In this document: positions 40,407-48,802 of the stretch, piece after piece
How the letters are laid out: every line of letters starts with the position of its first letter
How positions within the stretch are numbered: position 1 is the stretch's first letter
Assembly (NCBI GenBank): GCA_035308565.1
Contig: DATGGK010000128.1
Span: 1 to 64,000 of the forward strand
Length of the DNA: 64,000 bases
From: JANXLS01 sp035308565
GTDB lineage: Bacteria > Planctomycetota > SZUA-567 > H5-PLA8
Direction: 5' to 3'
Program-made: the position numbers and the translations under genes
The notes under the pieces: generated by a model
Databases searched by the model: none
Told to the model about the DNA's origin: nothing
The model's input: only the letters and a program-made list of their open reading frames with translations

Positions 40407-40959
40407 TGGCGCGCCTCGCAAGAATAAAATTCATCAACGATCCGAGGAAAAACGCGACGCCGATCAGCGTCCACACATAGCTTGAAATAAAAAAAATCGC
40501 GACGTAGCCCGCCGCCAAGATCAGTGCGTTCCAAATGAGCAGCGAACGCGAATGAACGGCCGCGAGCGCCATGCCCAGCGTGACCATCAATAAAATTGCC
40601 GGACCGACCCCGCTGGGTGTGAGCTGCTTGTTCATAACCATTAACGCCATCAATCCAATTGCCGCCGTGACACACAGCCAATGCCACAGCCAGCGCATTC
40701 CTTCAGTTCGCGAATTTTCGCCGCGCGCGACCTGGAAACGCCGCGCGAAGTAAAAGCTCAACGCGCCGCCGACCGGCCCCATGAGCAGCCAATACAAGCC
40801 CTCGTATTCAGGCCGCCAATCCAGAATCGGATAACCGGCCAGCGTGATAACGCCCCACAGCAAATAGATGGCGGGCGGTCCGTCCGCGTTTCGTTGTCGC
40901 TGCGCGACGACGTTTTTGATGAAATTGAGATCGTCCTGCGATTGAGCGGTATTTTCCAT
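40390..40959 (-). CDS. integral membrane protein co-transcribed with wHTH regulator
   Basis: A 189-aa protein with about five hydrophobic segments (residues 35-55, 58-72, 95-112, 118-138, 145-170), no recognised catalytic motif, and an N-terminal NFIKNVVAQRQR helix. It is paired with the HTH_34 regulator, as seen in many genomes, but function is not known. ATG 40959 follows GGGAGGA 4-5 nt upstream; the longer in-frame version is less likely. Confidence 0.7.
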   Translation of the reverse strand: MENTAQSQDDLNFIKNVVAQRQRNADGPPAIYLLWGVITLAGYPILDWRPEYEGLYWLLMGPVGGALSFYFARRFQVARGENSRTEGMRWLWHWLCVTAAIGLMALMVMNKQLTPSGVGPAILLMVTLGMALAAVHSRSLLIWNALILAAGYVAIFFISSYVWTLIGVAFFLGSLMNFILARRANARTE

Positions 40960-40992
40960 GGATTCCTCCCCAAACGGTTTCCTGTCCATAAG

Positions 40993-41024
40993 AGTACTCT
41001 ACTATATAGAGTACTTTGTGTCAA
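40993..41024 (-). promoter_or_regulatory. promoter and operator of the membrane protein / wHTH operon
   Basis: On the minus strand TTGACA (41019-41024) is followed at 17 nt by TAGAGT (40996-41001). A perfect inverted repeat AGTACTCT-N7-AGAGTACT (40993-41015) covers the -10 box and most of the spacer. Binding by the winged-helix regulator there would block the promoter. Confidence 0.75.
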
Positions 41025-41170
41025 CTCTTTTCTTTGCTTTTTTTGAATTGAATGGCTGAAGGAATCACGCCGAGTCCTCGGTCATCCCTTCAAGGGAAGG
41101 GGTGGGGGCGAGCTTTGTCGTGGGCGCAGGCCCGCGGCGAATGCACGGTTGCGTCAATAGGAAGAACTTC

Positions 41171-42946
41171 ATGCGCCATTGGCTCGCGTTGCTCCTGATC
41201 TCTTGTGCGTGCGCGCGCGCCGACTGGATTTATTTAAAAAGCGGCCGCACGCTGCAGGGCGAAGTCATTTCGCAAGACGACAAATTCGTGGTCGTGCGCG
41301 TGCTTTCCGGCGAAATCAAACTGCGCGCCGAAGACGTCGATTCCATCGAACGCCAGTCGCCGCAGGAATACAAATTCGATCTCGGCAAGCAACTGCTGCA
41401 ACAGCGGCGCTACGACCGAGCCATCCAGATTTTCGAAGAAGGTTATCTCGCTGACAGAGGCGGCGAGCTGGCAAAGCGCAAACTCGCGCTCGGTTACGCC
41501 GAAGCCGCGCAGTACTACAGGGACCATCACCGCCTCAACGACGCGCGCGATATCTGCGAAAAATGGATCAAGCTCGATCCCGAAAATAAAACGCCCGAAT
41601 TGCTGGCCGAAGAAGCGAAGCGCATGCTTGCCGAAGTTGCGAAGGAAGAAAAGGCCCTCGACGAGGCGATTTCAAACGCGCATACCTACGCGCAGAATTC
41701 GGATTGGAACGGCGCCATCGTCGCTTACGAGCGCGCGATCGACCTGACCCCCGACGCGCGGCGCATGGTTTCGTCCGAAATCGCGCACTGCTATGTCAGC
41801 CGCGCCAATGACCACGCGCGACGCAAACTTTCATTGGACGCAGCCAATGACATCGAGGCCGCGCTCGCATTCGATCCGTCGCTTGCCGACAAGCTCGAGC
41901 AGCTTTATGTCGCCAGTGTGCTGCCCGCGATTATCGACTGCATCGCGCACGGAGAGCTCGCTGCCGCTCAAGCCAGCATCAAGCGCGTGCTCGGCTTCGT
42001 GCCCGCCAACAAATCGGTGCTATACGTGTCAGGCCGGATCGAAGAGGCCGCCGGACATCTGCCCGCCGCCGCGGAGCAATACGGCCGCGCGCTGAAGATT
42101 CACGCGGCATCGCCCACGCAAGCGTACATCGACACTCTCCGCCAGCGCATCGAAGCGGAGTTGGGGATCAAGGGCGACACATGGAAAATCGATTCCGGCC
42201 TCGCCGACTCATCCGCCTTTGCCGCCGCCGCGGACGGCCCGGCCGAAACAAAAGAAACCGAGAATTTCCTGATCGTTCATCACAACGCCGCGCTCGCCGA
42301 GAAAGTCGCCGACGCCGCTGAATTCTGCCGCGCCGACATCATGGCCAAAATGGGCCTCTCTCCGCAATGGCGCGGCAAAGTCAAAATCATTTTGCATCGC
42401 ACGCAAGCCGAGTACACCGCGCGCACTGCGCAGCCGGAATGGACCGGAGGCTGTTCCAAATTCGCCTATGAAGGCGGGCGCATTGTGGACGCGCAGATCC
42501 ACTCGTGGCAAACCTCGCCGCGCCTTCTGAAATCCGTCATGCCGCACGAAATCACACACCTGATCGTCAACTCCAGCATGGCCGACCAAAGCGCCCTGCC
42601 GCGCGCGCTGCACGAAGGCTTCGCGGTGATGATGGAGCCGACGTTCCGCCAGGAATACTTCATGAATTTCCTGCGCCTGCGCATTAAGAGCCGCGATTTC
42701 ATTCCACTCAGCGACCTGATCGCCTCGCGCGATTACCCGCGCGATCCGGAATTCTTCTATGCCGAAGGCTTCGCGCTGGTCAGCTATCTCGTGCAGGAAA
42801 AAGGAATCAAAAACACCGTCAGCATCATCAACGGCGTGAGCGCCTCGACGAAAGCCGAGAGCGAACTGCTGCGCATCTCAGGCCGCAAAACGCTCGACGA
42901 CTTGCAGGCGGATTGGGTGGAGTGGCTGGGCAAGCAGGCGAAGTAA
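41171..42946 (+). CDS. secreted TPR metallopeptidase (MA-type)
   Basis: A 591-aa exported protein. Signal peptide (MRHWLALLLISCACARA), a small beta N-terminal domain (DWIYLKSGRTLQGEV), TPR-like repeats (about 60-330) and a C-terminal gluzincin peptidase: HEITH (His459-His463) with the downstream Glu in HEGFAVMMEP as third zinc ligand. This places it in the MA-clan peptidase group often described as 'peptidase MA-like'. Substrate unknown. AGGAAG precedes ATG 41171, whereas the longer frame begins in a repeat-rich region. Confidence 0.8.
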   Translation: MRHWLALLLISCACARADWIYLKSGRTLQGEVISQDDKFVVVRVLSGEIKLRAEDVDSIERQSPQEYKFDLGKQLLQQRRYDRAIQIFEEGYLADRGGELAKRKLALGYAEAAQYYRDHHRLNDARDICEKWIKLDPENKTPELLAEEAKRMLAEVAKEEKALDEAISNAHTYAQNSDWNGAIVAYERAIDLTPDARRMVSSEIAHCYVSRANDHARRKLSLDAANDIEAALAFDPSLADKLEQLYVASVLPAIIDCIAHGELAAAQASIKRVLGFVPANKSVLYVSGRIEEAAGHLPAAAEQYGRALKIHAASPTQAYIDTLRQRIEAELGIKGDTWKIDSGLADSSAFAAAADGPAETKETENFLIVHHNAALAEKVADAAEFCRADIMAKMGLSPQWRGKVKIILHRTQAEYTARTAQPEWTGGCSKFAYEGGRIVDAQIHSWQTSPRLLKSVMPHEITHLIVNSSMADQSALPRALHEGFAVMMEPTFRQEYFMNFLRLRIKSRDFIPLSDLIASRDYPRDPEFFYAEGFALVSYLVQEKGIKNTVSIINGVSASTKAESELLRISGRKTLDDLQADWVEWLGKQAK

Positions 42947-42990
42947 AATTAGTTTTGGCGATTCCGCGGGATCGTTTAATATATCACCGT

Positions 42991-43371
42991 ATGGACGAGC
43001 ATGATCTCTTGACCGCCCACAGCAGCAGTTCCGGCGCGGCTATCTCGGAGGGCGATGCGCCTACGGCTGCGTCCCGAGCGGCAACAGTGCCATTTGACCT
43101 TTCTCCGGATGCCGCCGCGTTCGTGCTGCAAAATCGACTTCAATCTGACTTGGAAGAACTCAAGTTTGCGGCGTGCAGTTTATTTTCCGGCGCTCGCAGG
43201 TTTGCGGTTACGCTTTCAACAGAACCCGAGGCCGAGCAAAATCCTTCGAAGCTGGTTCTCGAAGTCGATAGTGATTCGCCGCGGCGCGAATTCAACGACA
43301 CAATCCTGAACTTGTTTCGAAATCTTCGCCATAGCCCACTCTACGATTTACTGACAACTATTCGTGCATAG
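42991..43371 (+). CDS. hypothetical protein, partner of a HEPN protein
   Basis: A 126-aa protein without a recognised domain. Residues 35-125 are the conserved-looking part (FDLSPDAAAFVLQNRLQSDLEELKFAAC ... NLFRNLRHSPLYDLL). The N-terminus (SSSSGAAISEGDAPTAASRAA) is low complexity and may come from a repeat insertion. It is followed 7 nt later by a HEPN-type gene, so the two likely act together, perhaps as a toxin-antitoxin or antiphage module. That role is inference from arrangement. Confidence 0.5.
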   Translation: MDEHDLLTAHSSSSGAAISEGDAPTAASRAATVPFDLSPDAAAFVLQNRLQSDLEELKFAACSLFSGARRFAVTLSTEPEAEQNPSKLVLEVDSDSPRREFNDTILNLFRNLRHSPLYDLLTTIRA

Positions 43372-43378
43372 AGCTTTC

Positions 43379-43828
43379 ATGAACCCGATTGAATTCCTGC
43401 AAACAGCCGAAGAATTATTGGTCAGAAATGGCCGAGAGGCCGATCTGCGTTCAGCCGTAAGCAGAGCGTATTATTGTGATTATCAGGAACTTCGTCTGGA
43501 AGTCATCAAGATTAATGCTCGAATTCGAAATACAGCGGGCTTAGGCGGAACCCAGCAGATCAGTCACATTAAGCTTTGCAACGCGTTGATCGGATTAGGA
43601 CGTTTCGATCCGAAGATCGAAAGCATCGGTCGGAAACTCGACAGTCTCAGAGAGAGCAGAAACAAAGCAGATTACGAGCTTCAGAAATCGCTTAGCGCGG
43701 CAAAGGCCGCCGAGCAACTTGAAAATGCGAAAGAAATTCGTGACCAAATTTCGTCCTGCGGCGGTGCGGCAACGCTCGCCAAAAGACTCGAAACTTATTT
43801 AAATCAATTGTCGCCGCAAACTCCGTAA
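43379..43828 (+). CDS. HEPN-domain protein
   Basis: A 149-aa helical protein. The helix AVSRAYYCDYQELRLEV matches the HEPN signature (normally SRAYYA), and SLRESRNKADYEL matches the Arg-x4-6-His/Asp region, with Asp-Tyr where a His stands in active HEPN RNases. HEPN proteins are RNA-cleaving toxins or partners of nucleotidyltransferase antitoxins. Whether this one is catalytic is uncertain because the His is missing. It forms a two-gene cluster with the preceding gene. Confidence 0.7.
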   Translation: MNPIEFLQTAEELLVRNGREADLRSAVSRAYYCDYQELRLEVIKINARIRNTAGLGGTQQISHIKLCNALIGLGRFDPKIESIGRKLDSLRESRNKADYELQKSLSAAKAAEQLENAKEIRDQISSCGGAATLAKRLETYLNQLSPQTP

Positions 43829-43833
43829 CGCGC

Positions 43834-44256
43834 TCACTTCCCGCACCGCACCGTCCCCTCGCAGCTTTCGCACACATACTCATGCTCGACGCAATGCATC
43901 ATGCGTTTGTCGAGCAGATCCAGAATCAGATCGTCGATTCCCAACGTCGGCGCAACGTGATAATGCGTGCCCGGACATTGTTGCGCAGCTTCCGCCGTTA
44001 GCCGCGGAATGTCCTGCGTCCAGTGCTTGCCGGGTCCCAGAAAGAACGGCAGCACGACGATGCGTTCCGCGCCGCGTTCGACGCATTTCTTGTACGCGGT
44101 GGAAATCGACGGCTCGGCGATTTCCATGTGCGCCGGCTCGACGATGTCGTGTTTTGATCTGAAACGCACCGCAAAAAGCTGCGCGACGCGTTCGAGCATT
44201 TGGTTGCTCTCGCCGCGCGTGGAGCCGTGATCGACAATGATGACGCCGTTTTTCAT
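43834..44256 (-). CDS. cbiX: CbiX/SirB-type sirohydrochlorin chelatase
   Basis: A 140-aa enzyme of the class II chelatase family: VIIVDHGSTRGESNQ (catalytic His), PAHMEIAEPSI (second His) and RIVVLPFFLGPGKHWTQDIP. It inserts cobalt or iron into sirohydrochlorin for cobalamin or siroheme. The C-terminus carries extra Cys (CESCEGTVRC), a possible metal or cluster site seen in some CbiX. Start and upstream stop form an ATGA overlap with the TSUP gene, so they are co-translated; sulfite handling and siroheme are linked processes. Confidence 0.85.
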   Translation of the reverse strand: MKNGVIIVDHGSTRGESNQMLERVAQLFAVRFRSKHDIVEPAHMEIAEPSISTAYKKCVERGAERIVVLPFFLGPGKHWTQDIPRLTAEAAQQCPGTHYHVAPTLGIDDLILDLLDKRMMHCVEHEYVCESCEGTVRCGK

Positions 44257-45008
44257 GCGCTGTGCGGCCCTCTGAATTGTTTGTAAATCATATAGGCCGC
44301 CATGCCCAATCCAATCACAGAAACAAAGCGCCGCGACCAGCGCGGGCCGACTTTTTTCGCCGCGCCCGCGCCCAGCCACCCGCCCATCACCGCGCCCACC
44401 GCCATCGACAGCGCGATCGGCCAGTACACGACGCCCATCGCCGCAAAAATAATTGAGCTGATTCCGTTAATCACGAACGCGGCCAGATTCTTGAGGAAAT
44501 TCATGCGGTAAATGTCGCCCACGCCCATCAGGCTGAGCGCCGCCAGCATCATGATCCCGATGCCTGCGCCGAAATAACCGCCGTAGACCGCGACCAGAAA
44601 TTGAAACGCCAGCGCTCGTTTGCGCGGCGGCGCGTGCGCTTGTTGCGCGACCGCGTCTCGTTCAACGGACAGCTTCGCGTCCGGCGCTTTTTTAAAAAGC
44701 AATCGGCTGATTGTGTCGTGAAGCAAAAAAATAATCGCCGCGAGCAGAATCAGCCACGGCACGATCGCGTCGAATTGGCCTTTGGATGTGACGATCAGCA
44801 GAATCGAGCCCACGACGCCACCGAGAAAACTGACCACGTAAAACGAAAACATCTTCCCAATGCCAACGCTTTCGGCGCCGCGAAACCCGCGCGCGCCCAT
44901 GAACGCTGCGGGAACCAGGCCGACCGTGTTGGTGTAATTGGCGCTCTTCGCGTCCATGCCGCACGCCAGCATGACCGGAAAAGTCAACAGCGTCCCGCCG
45001 CCGGCCAC
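44253..45008 (-). CDS. TauE/SafE (TSUP) family permease
   Basis: An inner-membrane permease of at least 251 aa with seven or eight TM helices; typical sequence VAGGGTLLTFPVMLACGMDAKSAN near the N-terminus and VAVYGGYFGAGIGIMMLAALSLMG in the middle. The family exports sulfite, sulfoacetate or related C-S compounds. GTG 45008 would truncate the first TM helix: homologous codons (LVTFAVAILAGAVNS) continue upstream to a TGA near 45090 without any ATG, GTG or TTG, so the true start may be a rare AUC (45071) or the 5' end may be damaged. Confidence 0.8.
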   Translation of the reverse strand: MAGGGTLLTFPVMLACGMDAKSANYTNTVGLVPAAFMGARGFRGAESVGIGKMFSFYVVSFLGGVVGSILLIVTSKGQFDAIVPWLILLAAIIFLLHDTISRLLFKKAPDAKLSVERDAVAQQAHAPPRKRALAFQFLVAVYGGYFGAGIGIMMLAALSLMGVGDIYRMNFLKNLAAFVINGISSIIFAAMGVVYWPIALSMAVGAVMGGWLGAGAAKKVGPRWSRRFVSVIGLGMAAYMIYKQFRGPHSA

Positions 45009-45179
45009 CGAGTTAACGGCGCCGGCGAGGATCGCGACGGCAAAGGTGACGAGGCAATGTGTCGGTGTGATGGCGGCTTTTTGTGGTAATCAAATAGCAA
45101 AGCTGCGGAAGCTGAATGACCCCGAGTCAGTCACGGCGCGTCGCCGTGCTGACAGCCGGGAGCCATTCGCCAAAGGCGT

Positions 45180-45254
45180 TTACTTCTTCTTCGCCGCTTT
45201 GTCTTTCTTCGGCTTCTTCACTTCTTTTTTCTGAGCGTTGTTTCCCTTACCCAT
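45180..45254 (-). CDS. small Lys-rich peptide (24 aa)
   Basis: A 24-codon ORF reading MGKGNNAQKKEVKKPKKDK and a short Lys-rich end. It is preceded by the strong site CAGGAGGG at 8-9 nt. The composition (12 Lys) suggests binding to nucleic acid or ribosomes. I recall similar MGKGNN-type short proteins in other genomes but cannot verify this here. Its function is unknown. Confidence 0.6.
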   Translation of the reverse strand: MGKGNNAQKKEVKKPKKDKAAKKK

Positions 45255-45478
45255 CGGAGCACCCTCCTGAAATGAATTTTGCGGATTCGCGCGCTCCACG
45301 CGGAGCACACCATTTTTTTACATAACCCTTTCATCGTCTTGACGCAAGACTTAATTTAGCGTTTCGAAAGATTTTGAATTTGCCGGCGCAAAATTTTTAT
45401 GCCTGTCCTATCATTCGCAGATTCGCGCGGCGAGCGGCGCCGCGCGAAAAACGACTGCATTCAAGGTTCGCGCCGAAT

Positions 45479-47698
45479 ATGCCCGATGGCTCGCCAGCTA
45501 AAATCAAAACTGAATCGATTTTCGTTCGCCGCGTACTGTTGTGCGCCGATCCGAACTGGCTCGCCTTCATGGCCGTGTTTTCGTTGCCGGCAATTTACGA
45601 ACTGGCCTGCGCCCTCTTCAGCAGCGGCGATGCGCGCTCGATCCGAATCGCACAGGCTGAATTTTTTTTCGGCTTGGCGGTTTACGCCGGCGTCTTGAAG
45701 TGGCTCGGCTGGAATATCTTCACGCGCTGGCTCCCCGATGATTCCAAACCGCACAGTTACGCGCTGTTCCCAGCAGAGATTTTCTGCGGACTGGCGCTGG
45801 CCTGTGCCTGGTTCTACCTGCGAAATTTCATCGGCGCGCTGTGGCCGGCGAGCTACAGTTTGTTGGAACTGAGCGTCTTAAAATATCTCGCAACTGCGGT
45901 TCATCTCATTGCATTGGTTAGCCGCGCGCGTTCTCGCGAGCGCGTCTTCACGCTCGACAACTTAAGGCGCACTTTGCTGGTGCTGTCGATGTACGCGGCT
46001 TGCGTCCTCGCGCTTTTTCTGGCGCTGCGAGACGTCTCTCCTGCGCTGCACGTTCAATCCACCGATCCGTTTTATCACGCCTACAGCGCACTGATGTACC
46101 TGCGCCATGGCGTTGCTTACAGCATTTTCAACGGCGGCGAACCACTCGTCTATACCTCCGGGTTTGGCGCGATCAACGCCGTGGCCGCCGCGGTTGCGCC
46201 GCTCTCCGTAGTTCGCGCGGTTGCCATTCAACACATCTTTCTCATCATCGTTGCGTTTTTTCTGATGACGAGCGCCATCGGCGCAATCGCGCGCCGTCCG
46301 CTGTGGCTGCTGCATTGGACGCCGCTTCCATTTTTGTTGCTGCTGCCTGTTCACAATCTCGCGCCGTGGATTCATTACGAGGGCGCGCCGCGCCAGTGCG
46401 CACCGGCGCTGCTTGCAGCGATCGTTTTGCTCCCAACCCTGCTTCCCGCAACGCGCGCAAAATCGCTCTACGCAATTTGCGCCGTCGTTGCGGTGCTTGA
46501 AGGGCTGGCGGCTGCGTTAAATCCGGTCTGCGTTCCATTCCTCTTCGTGCTGGCGCCTGTTTCGCTCGGAGCGCTCTGCTTTCGCGCGCGCGCAGCGAAA
46601 ATGCCGCTTGCTCGCATCGTCGCGTCGCACGCCGGCGCGCTGCTCGTGATCGGCGCGCTGCTCCTCTATTGCGATCAATATTATCGCCGTCTTGCTTTTG
46701 GCGGTCAGCGCCCCAGCGTGTCCGGCCAAGTGCTCCCGGCGCATCCGATCAAATTAAATTCAGCCCAAGGGCTTGCGCAGATGGCTTCCGCGCGCCCGCT
46801 TGCGTTTGACACAAGCATCGAAGAAATCGTACTGCGGCGTCCGCGCTTGCAATGGTTTCCGTTTGGCGCTCTGGCGCTGTTAGGTATGAGCGCACTTGTC
46901 TGGTTCGCAATGGGGCGACACTCAGAAGCTCCGCGCGTTCTGCTCGCCGCCGCGATGAGCGCGGGCGTATGGTTCGTTTTAAAATATCTGGCCGCGTTTT
47001 TGATTGGCGCACTCTCGGCGAACTCCGATTCGTGGGACGCGAGCACGCTTTGCGTTTATTTGAAACTCATGCTTTTCCGCATACAAGTCGTGCTGCTCTT
47101 TTTTGTCGTCGCGTCGTGTGCGTCGATTTTGTATGCATGCGCGGACAGACTGGCTCGACCGGCGCGAATTGCGGTGCTTGCCGCAGCGGCCGTCGCGATT
47201 GTGGCCATTCTGCCGTGGCGAACGATGATCGACGTGCGCAAAGCCGGTTTCGATATTCCCAATTCAGGATGCATGGGAAACGTGTCGGTGGACGACCTGA
47301 AGCTTGTGAAGTGGGCGGACCGAACCATCGGCAATGGACCGGGGATCATTGGTCTGGCCGCAACAACGGTGGCGATCAACGAGGAGAAGCACCTCTATCC
47401 CTTCAGCGGCGCGCAGGCGATGCCGCTGTACAGCGAGTGGTTGAATTATTGTTTCCTCGTCGGCGATCCGAAGCGCAAGTACAGTTTCGACGATTACATG
47501 GCACACATCCAAACCAATTTCGACGCGCGCTGGTGCTTCGACAACGGCATCGCTTATTTCTATATCAACCGCGATGTCCGCTCCTTCTACAGTTCGTTCG
47601 ACGACGCGATCGCCGCGGGAAAACTCAAAGCGCTGCAAACGTATGGTAATTCGACGATCTACGCCGTCGTGGCCGAGCCTGCGCCGCCTCCAAAATGA
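45479..47698 (+). CDS. large multi-pass membrane protein, GT-C-like
   Basis: A 739-aa protein with roughly 12 TM segments over residues 25-570 and a soluble C-terminus (about 585-739). The arrangement resembles membrane glycosyltransferases of the GT-C type (a short Asp/Glu-containing loop after TM1, LRDVSPALHVQSTDPFYH), but no residue pattern proves it. The following genes (DUF2304, GT2 synthase, methyltransferase, YfhO-like protein) belong to lipid-linked sugar and surface glycan processes, which supports this reading. ATG 45479 is used; an upstream start at 45374 is possible. Confidence 0.6.
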   Translation: MPDGSPAKIKTESIFVRRVLLCADPNWLAFMAVFSLPAIYELACALFSSGDARSIRIAQAEFFFGLAVYAGVLKWLGWNIFTRWLPDDSKPHSYALFPAEIFCGLALACAWFYLRNFIGALWPASYSLLELSVLKYLATAVHLIALVSRARSRERVFTLDNLRRTLLVLSMYAACVLALFLALRDVSPALHVQSTDPFYHAYSALMYLRHGVAYSIFNGGEPLVYTSGFGAINAVAAAVAPLSVVRAVAIQHIFLIIVAFFLMTSAIGAIARRPLWLLHWTPLPFLLLLPVHNLAPWIHYEGAPRQCAPALLAAIVLLPTLLPATRAKSLYAICAVVAVLEGLAAALNPVCVPFLFVLAPVSLGALCFRARAAKMPLARIVASHAGALLVIGALLLYCDQYYRRLAFGGQRPSVSGQVLPAHPIKLNSAQGLAQMASARPLAFDTSIEEIVLRRPRLQWFPFGALALLGMSALVWFAMGRHSEAPRVLLAAAMSAGVWFVLKYLAAFLIGALSANSDSWDASTLCVYLKLMLFRIQVVLLFFVVASCASILYACADRLARPARIAVLAAAAVAIVAILPWRTMIDVRKAGFDIPNSGCMGNVSVDDLKLVKWADRTIGNGPGIIGLAATTVAINEEKHLYPFSGAQAMPLYSEWLNYCFLVGDPKRKYSFDDYMAHIQTNFDARWCFDNGIAYFYINRDVRSFYSSFDDAIAAGKLKALQTYGNSTIYAVVAEPAPPPK

Positions 47699-47704
47699 AA
47701 CTCC

Positions 47705-48061
47705 TCACGAGCGCTTGCGCACTTCCTCCTCCAGCATACGCAGACGCTGCTCCATGATCGCCAGCTCCTGCATCAGCCGGATGTTGCGCCGATGCTGGTG
47801 CGTCAGCGAGACGGAAACCGTGAAAGAAAAAATGTAAATCGCGGCCAGCGAAATGAAGAGCACCGCCGTCGGATACGCGAGATGCGCGCGCCGCGCGGCG
47901 AACTCGATTGCCTCGGGGAAAATGCCACAGAGCAGCACGATGGATGCCGCGCAGATCCACATCACGGCGTACTTCTCGCGCAAATCGCGGCTGCGCACCC
48001 AATACAGCGTCAGTAAAAACGCCGTCAGCCCGCCCATCAGCATCAGCAATTCGGCACTCAT
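47705..48061 (-). CDS. DUF2304 family membrane protein
   Basis: A 118-aa protein with three TM helices (residues about 5-22, 32-48, 65-85) and a C-terminal coiled coil (LMQELAIMEQRLRMLEEEV). The YWVRSRDLREKYAVMWI segment after TM1 is characteristic of DUF2304. These genes usually follow a dolichyl-phosphate-mannose-type GT2 gene, exactly as here, and are thought to assist it in the membrane. Confidence 0.85.
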   Translation of the reverse strand: MSAELLMLMGGLTAFLLTLYWVRSRDLREKYAVMWICAASIVLLCGIFPEAIEFAARRAHLAYPTAVLFISLAAIYIFSFTVSVSLTHQHRRNIRLMQELAIMEQRLRMLEEEVRKRS

Positions 48062-48073
48062 CGCGGACTCCTT

Positions 48074-48802
48074 TCAAATTTTTTCGCGCGCGCGCAGCCG
48101 GTCGATCACGATCGCGAGCGACACCTTCACCATGTAGTAAATGGTTCTGAAGTAACGTATCGAAGTGATCCCGCCCTGGCGCTCGCGCATGCGCACGGGG
48201 ATTTCGCCGATGTTGAGCTTGTTGCGCGCGCACCAGAAGAGCGATTCCGGCTCCGGATAATCGTCGGGATAGCGTTCCGAAAAACGCTTCCACGCGCGAG
48301 GCCCGGCGCAGCGAAAGCCGCTGGTGGGGTCTGTGACGCGCACGCCCGAGAGCAGCCCGATCAGCCGCGAAAAAAAACGGATGCCGACGCGGCGCGTCAA
48401 CGTCGATTGAAAATTGCCTTCCGATTTTTGAAGAAATCGCGAACCGATGCACAGGTCGAGGTGTTTGGCTTCGCATTCGGCGACGAGCGCTTGCAGGTAC
48501 GACGCGTCGTGCTGGCCGTCGGCATCGAATTGAATCGCGTACGTAAAACCACCGCGCCTGGCCGCGAACAAATAACCGGCCTGCACGGCCACGCCGATGC
48601 CGCCATTGGACGGCATGTTGATCAAATGCACGGGCAGGCGGCTGGCGCGCGCAGCCTCCTGCGCCGCGGCGGCGGTGCCGTCGCGCGAGCCGTCGTTGAT
48701 CACCACGATCTCAAATCCGTCCGGCAGCGCTTGCAGCGCGGCGATGGTGCCGGGCAGCGCCTGCTCCTCGTTATAGGCTGGAATGACGATCAGGTTTTTC
48801 AT
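48074..48802 (-). CDS. GT2 glycosyltransferase, polyprenyl-phosphate sugar synthase type
   Basis: A 242-aa GT-A enzyme: LIVIPAYNEEQALPGTI, VINDGSRDGTA, QFDADGQHD (the DxD-like metal site) and VTDPTSGFRC. It transfers a sugar from a nucleotide donor to polyprenyl phosphate at the inner face of the membrane, supplying lipid-linked sugars. It overlaps the methyltransferase gene upstream by ATGA, and DUF2304 follows 12 nt later, so the three form one operon. Confidence 0.9.
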   Translation of the reverse strand: MKNLIVIPAYNEEQALPGTIAALQALPDGFEIVVINDGSRDGTAAAAQEAARASRLPVHLINMPSNGGIGVAVQAGYLFAARRGGFTYAIQFDADGQHDASYLQALVAECEAKHLDLCIGSRFLQKSEGNFQSTLTRRVGIRFFSRLIGLLSGVRVTDPTSGFRCAGPRAWKRFSERYPDDYPEPESLFWCARNKLNIGEIPVRMRERQGGITSIRYFRTIYYMVKVSLAIVIDRLRAREKI

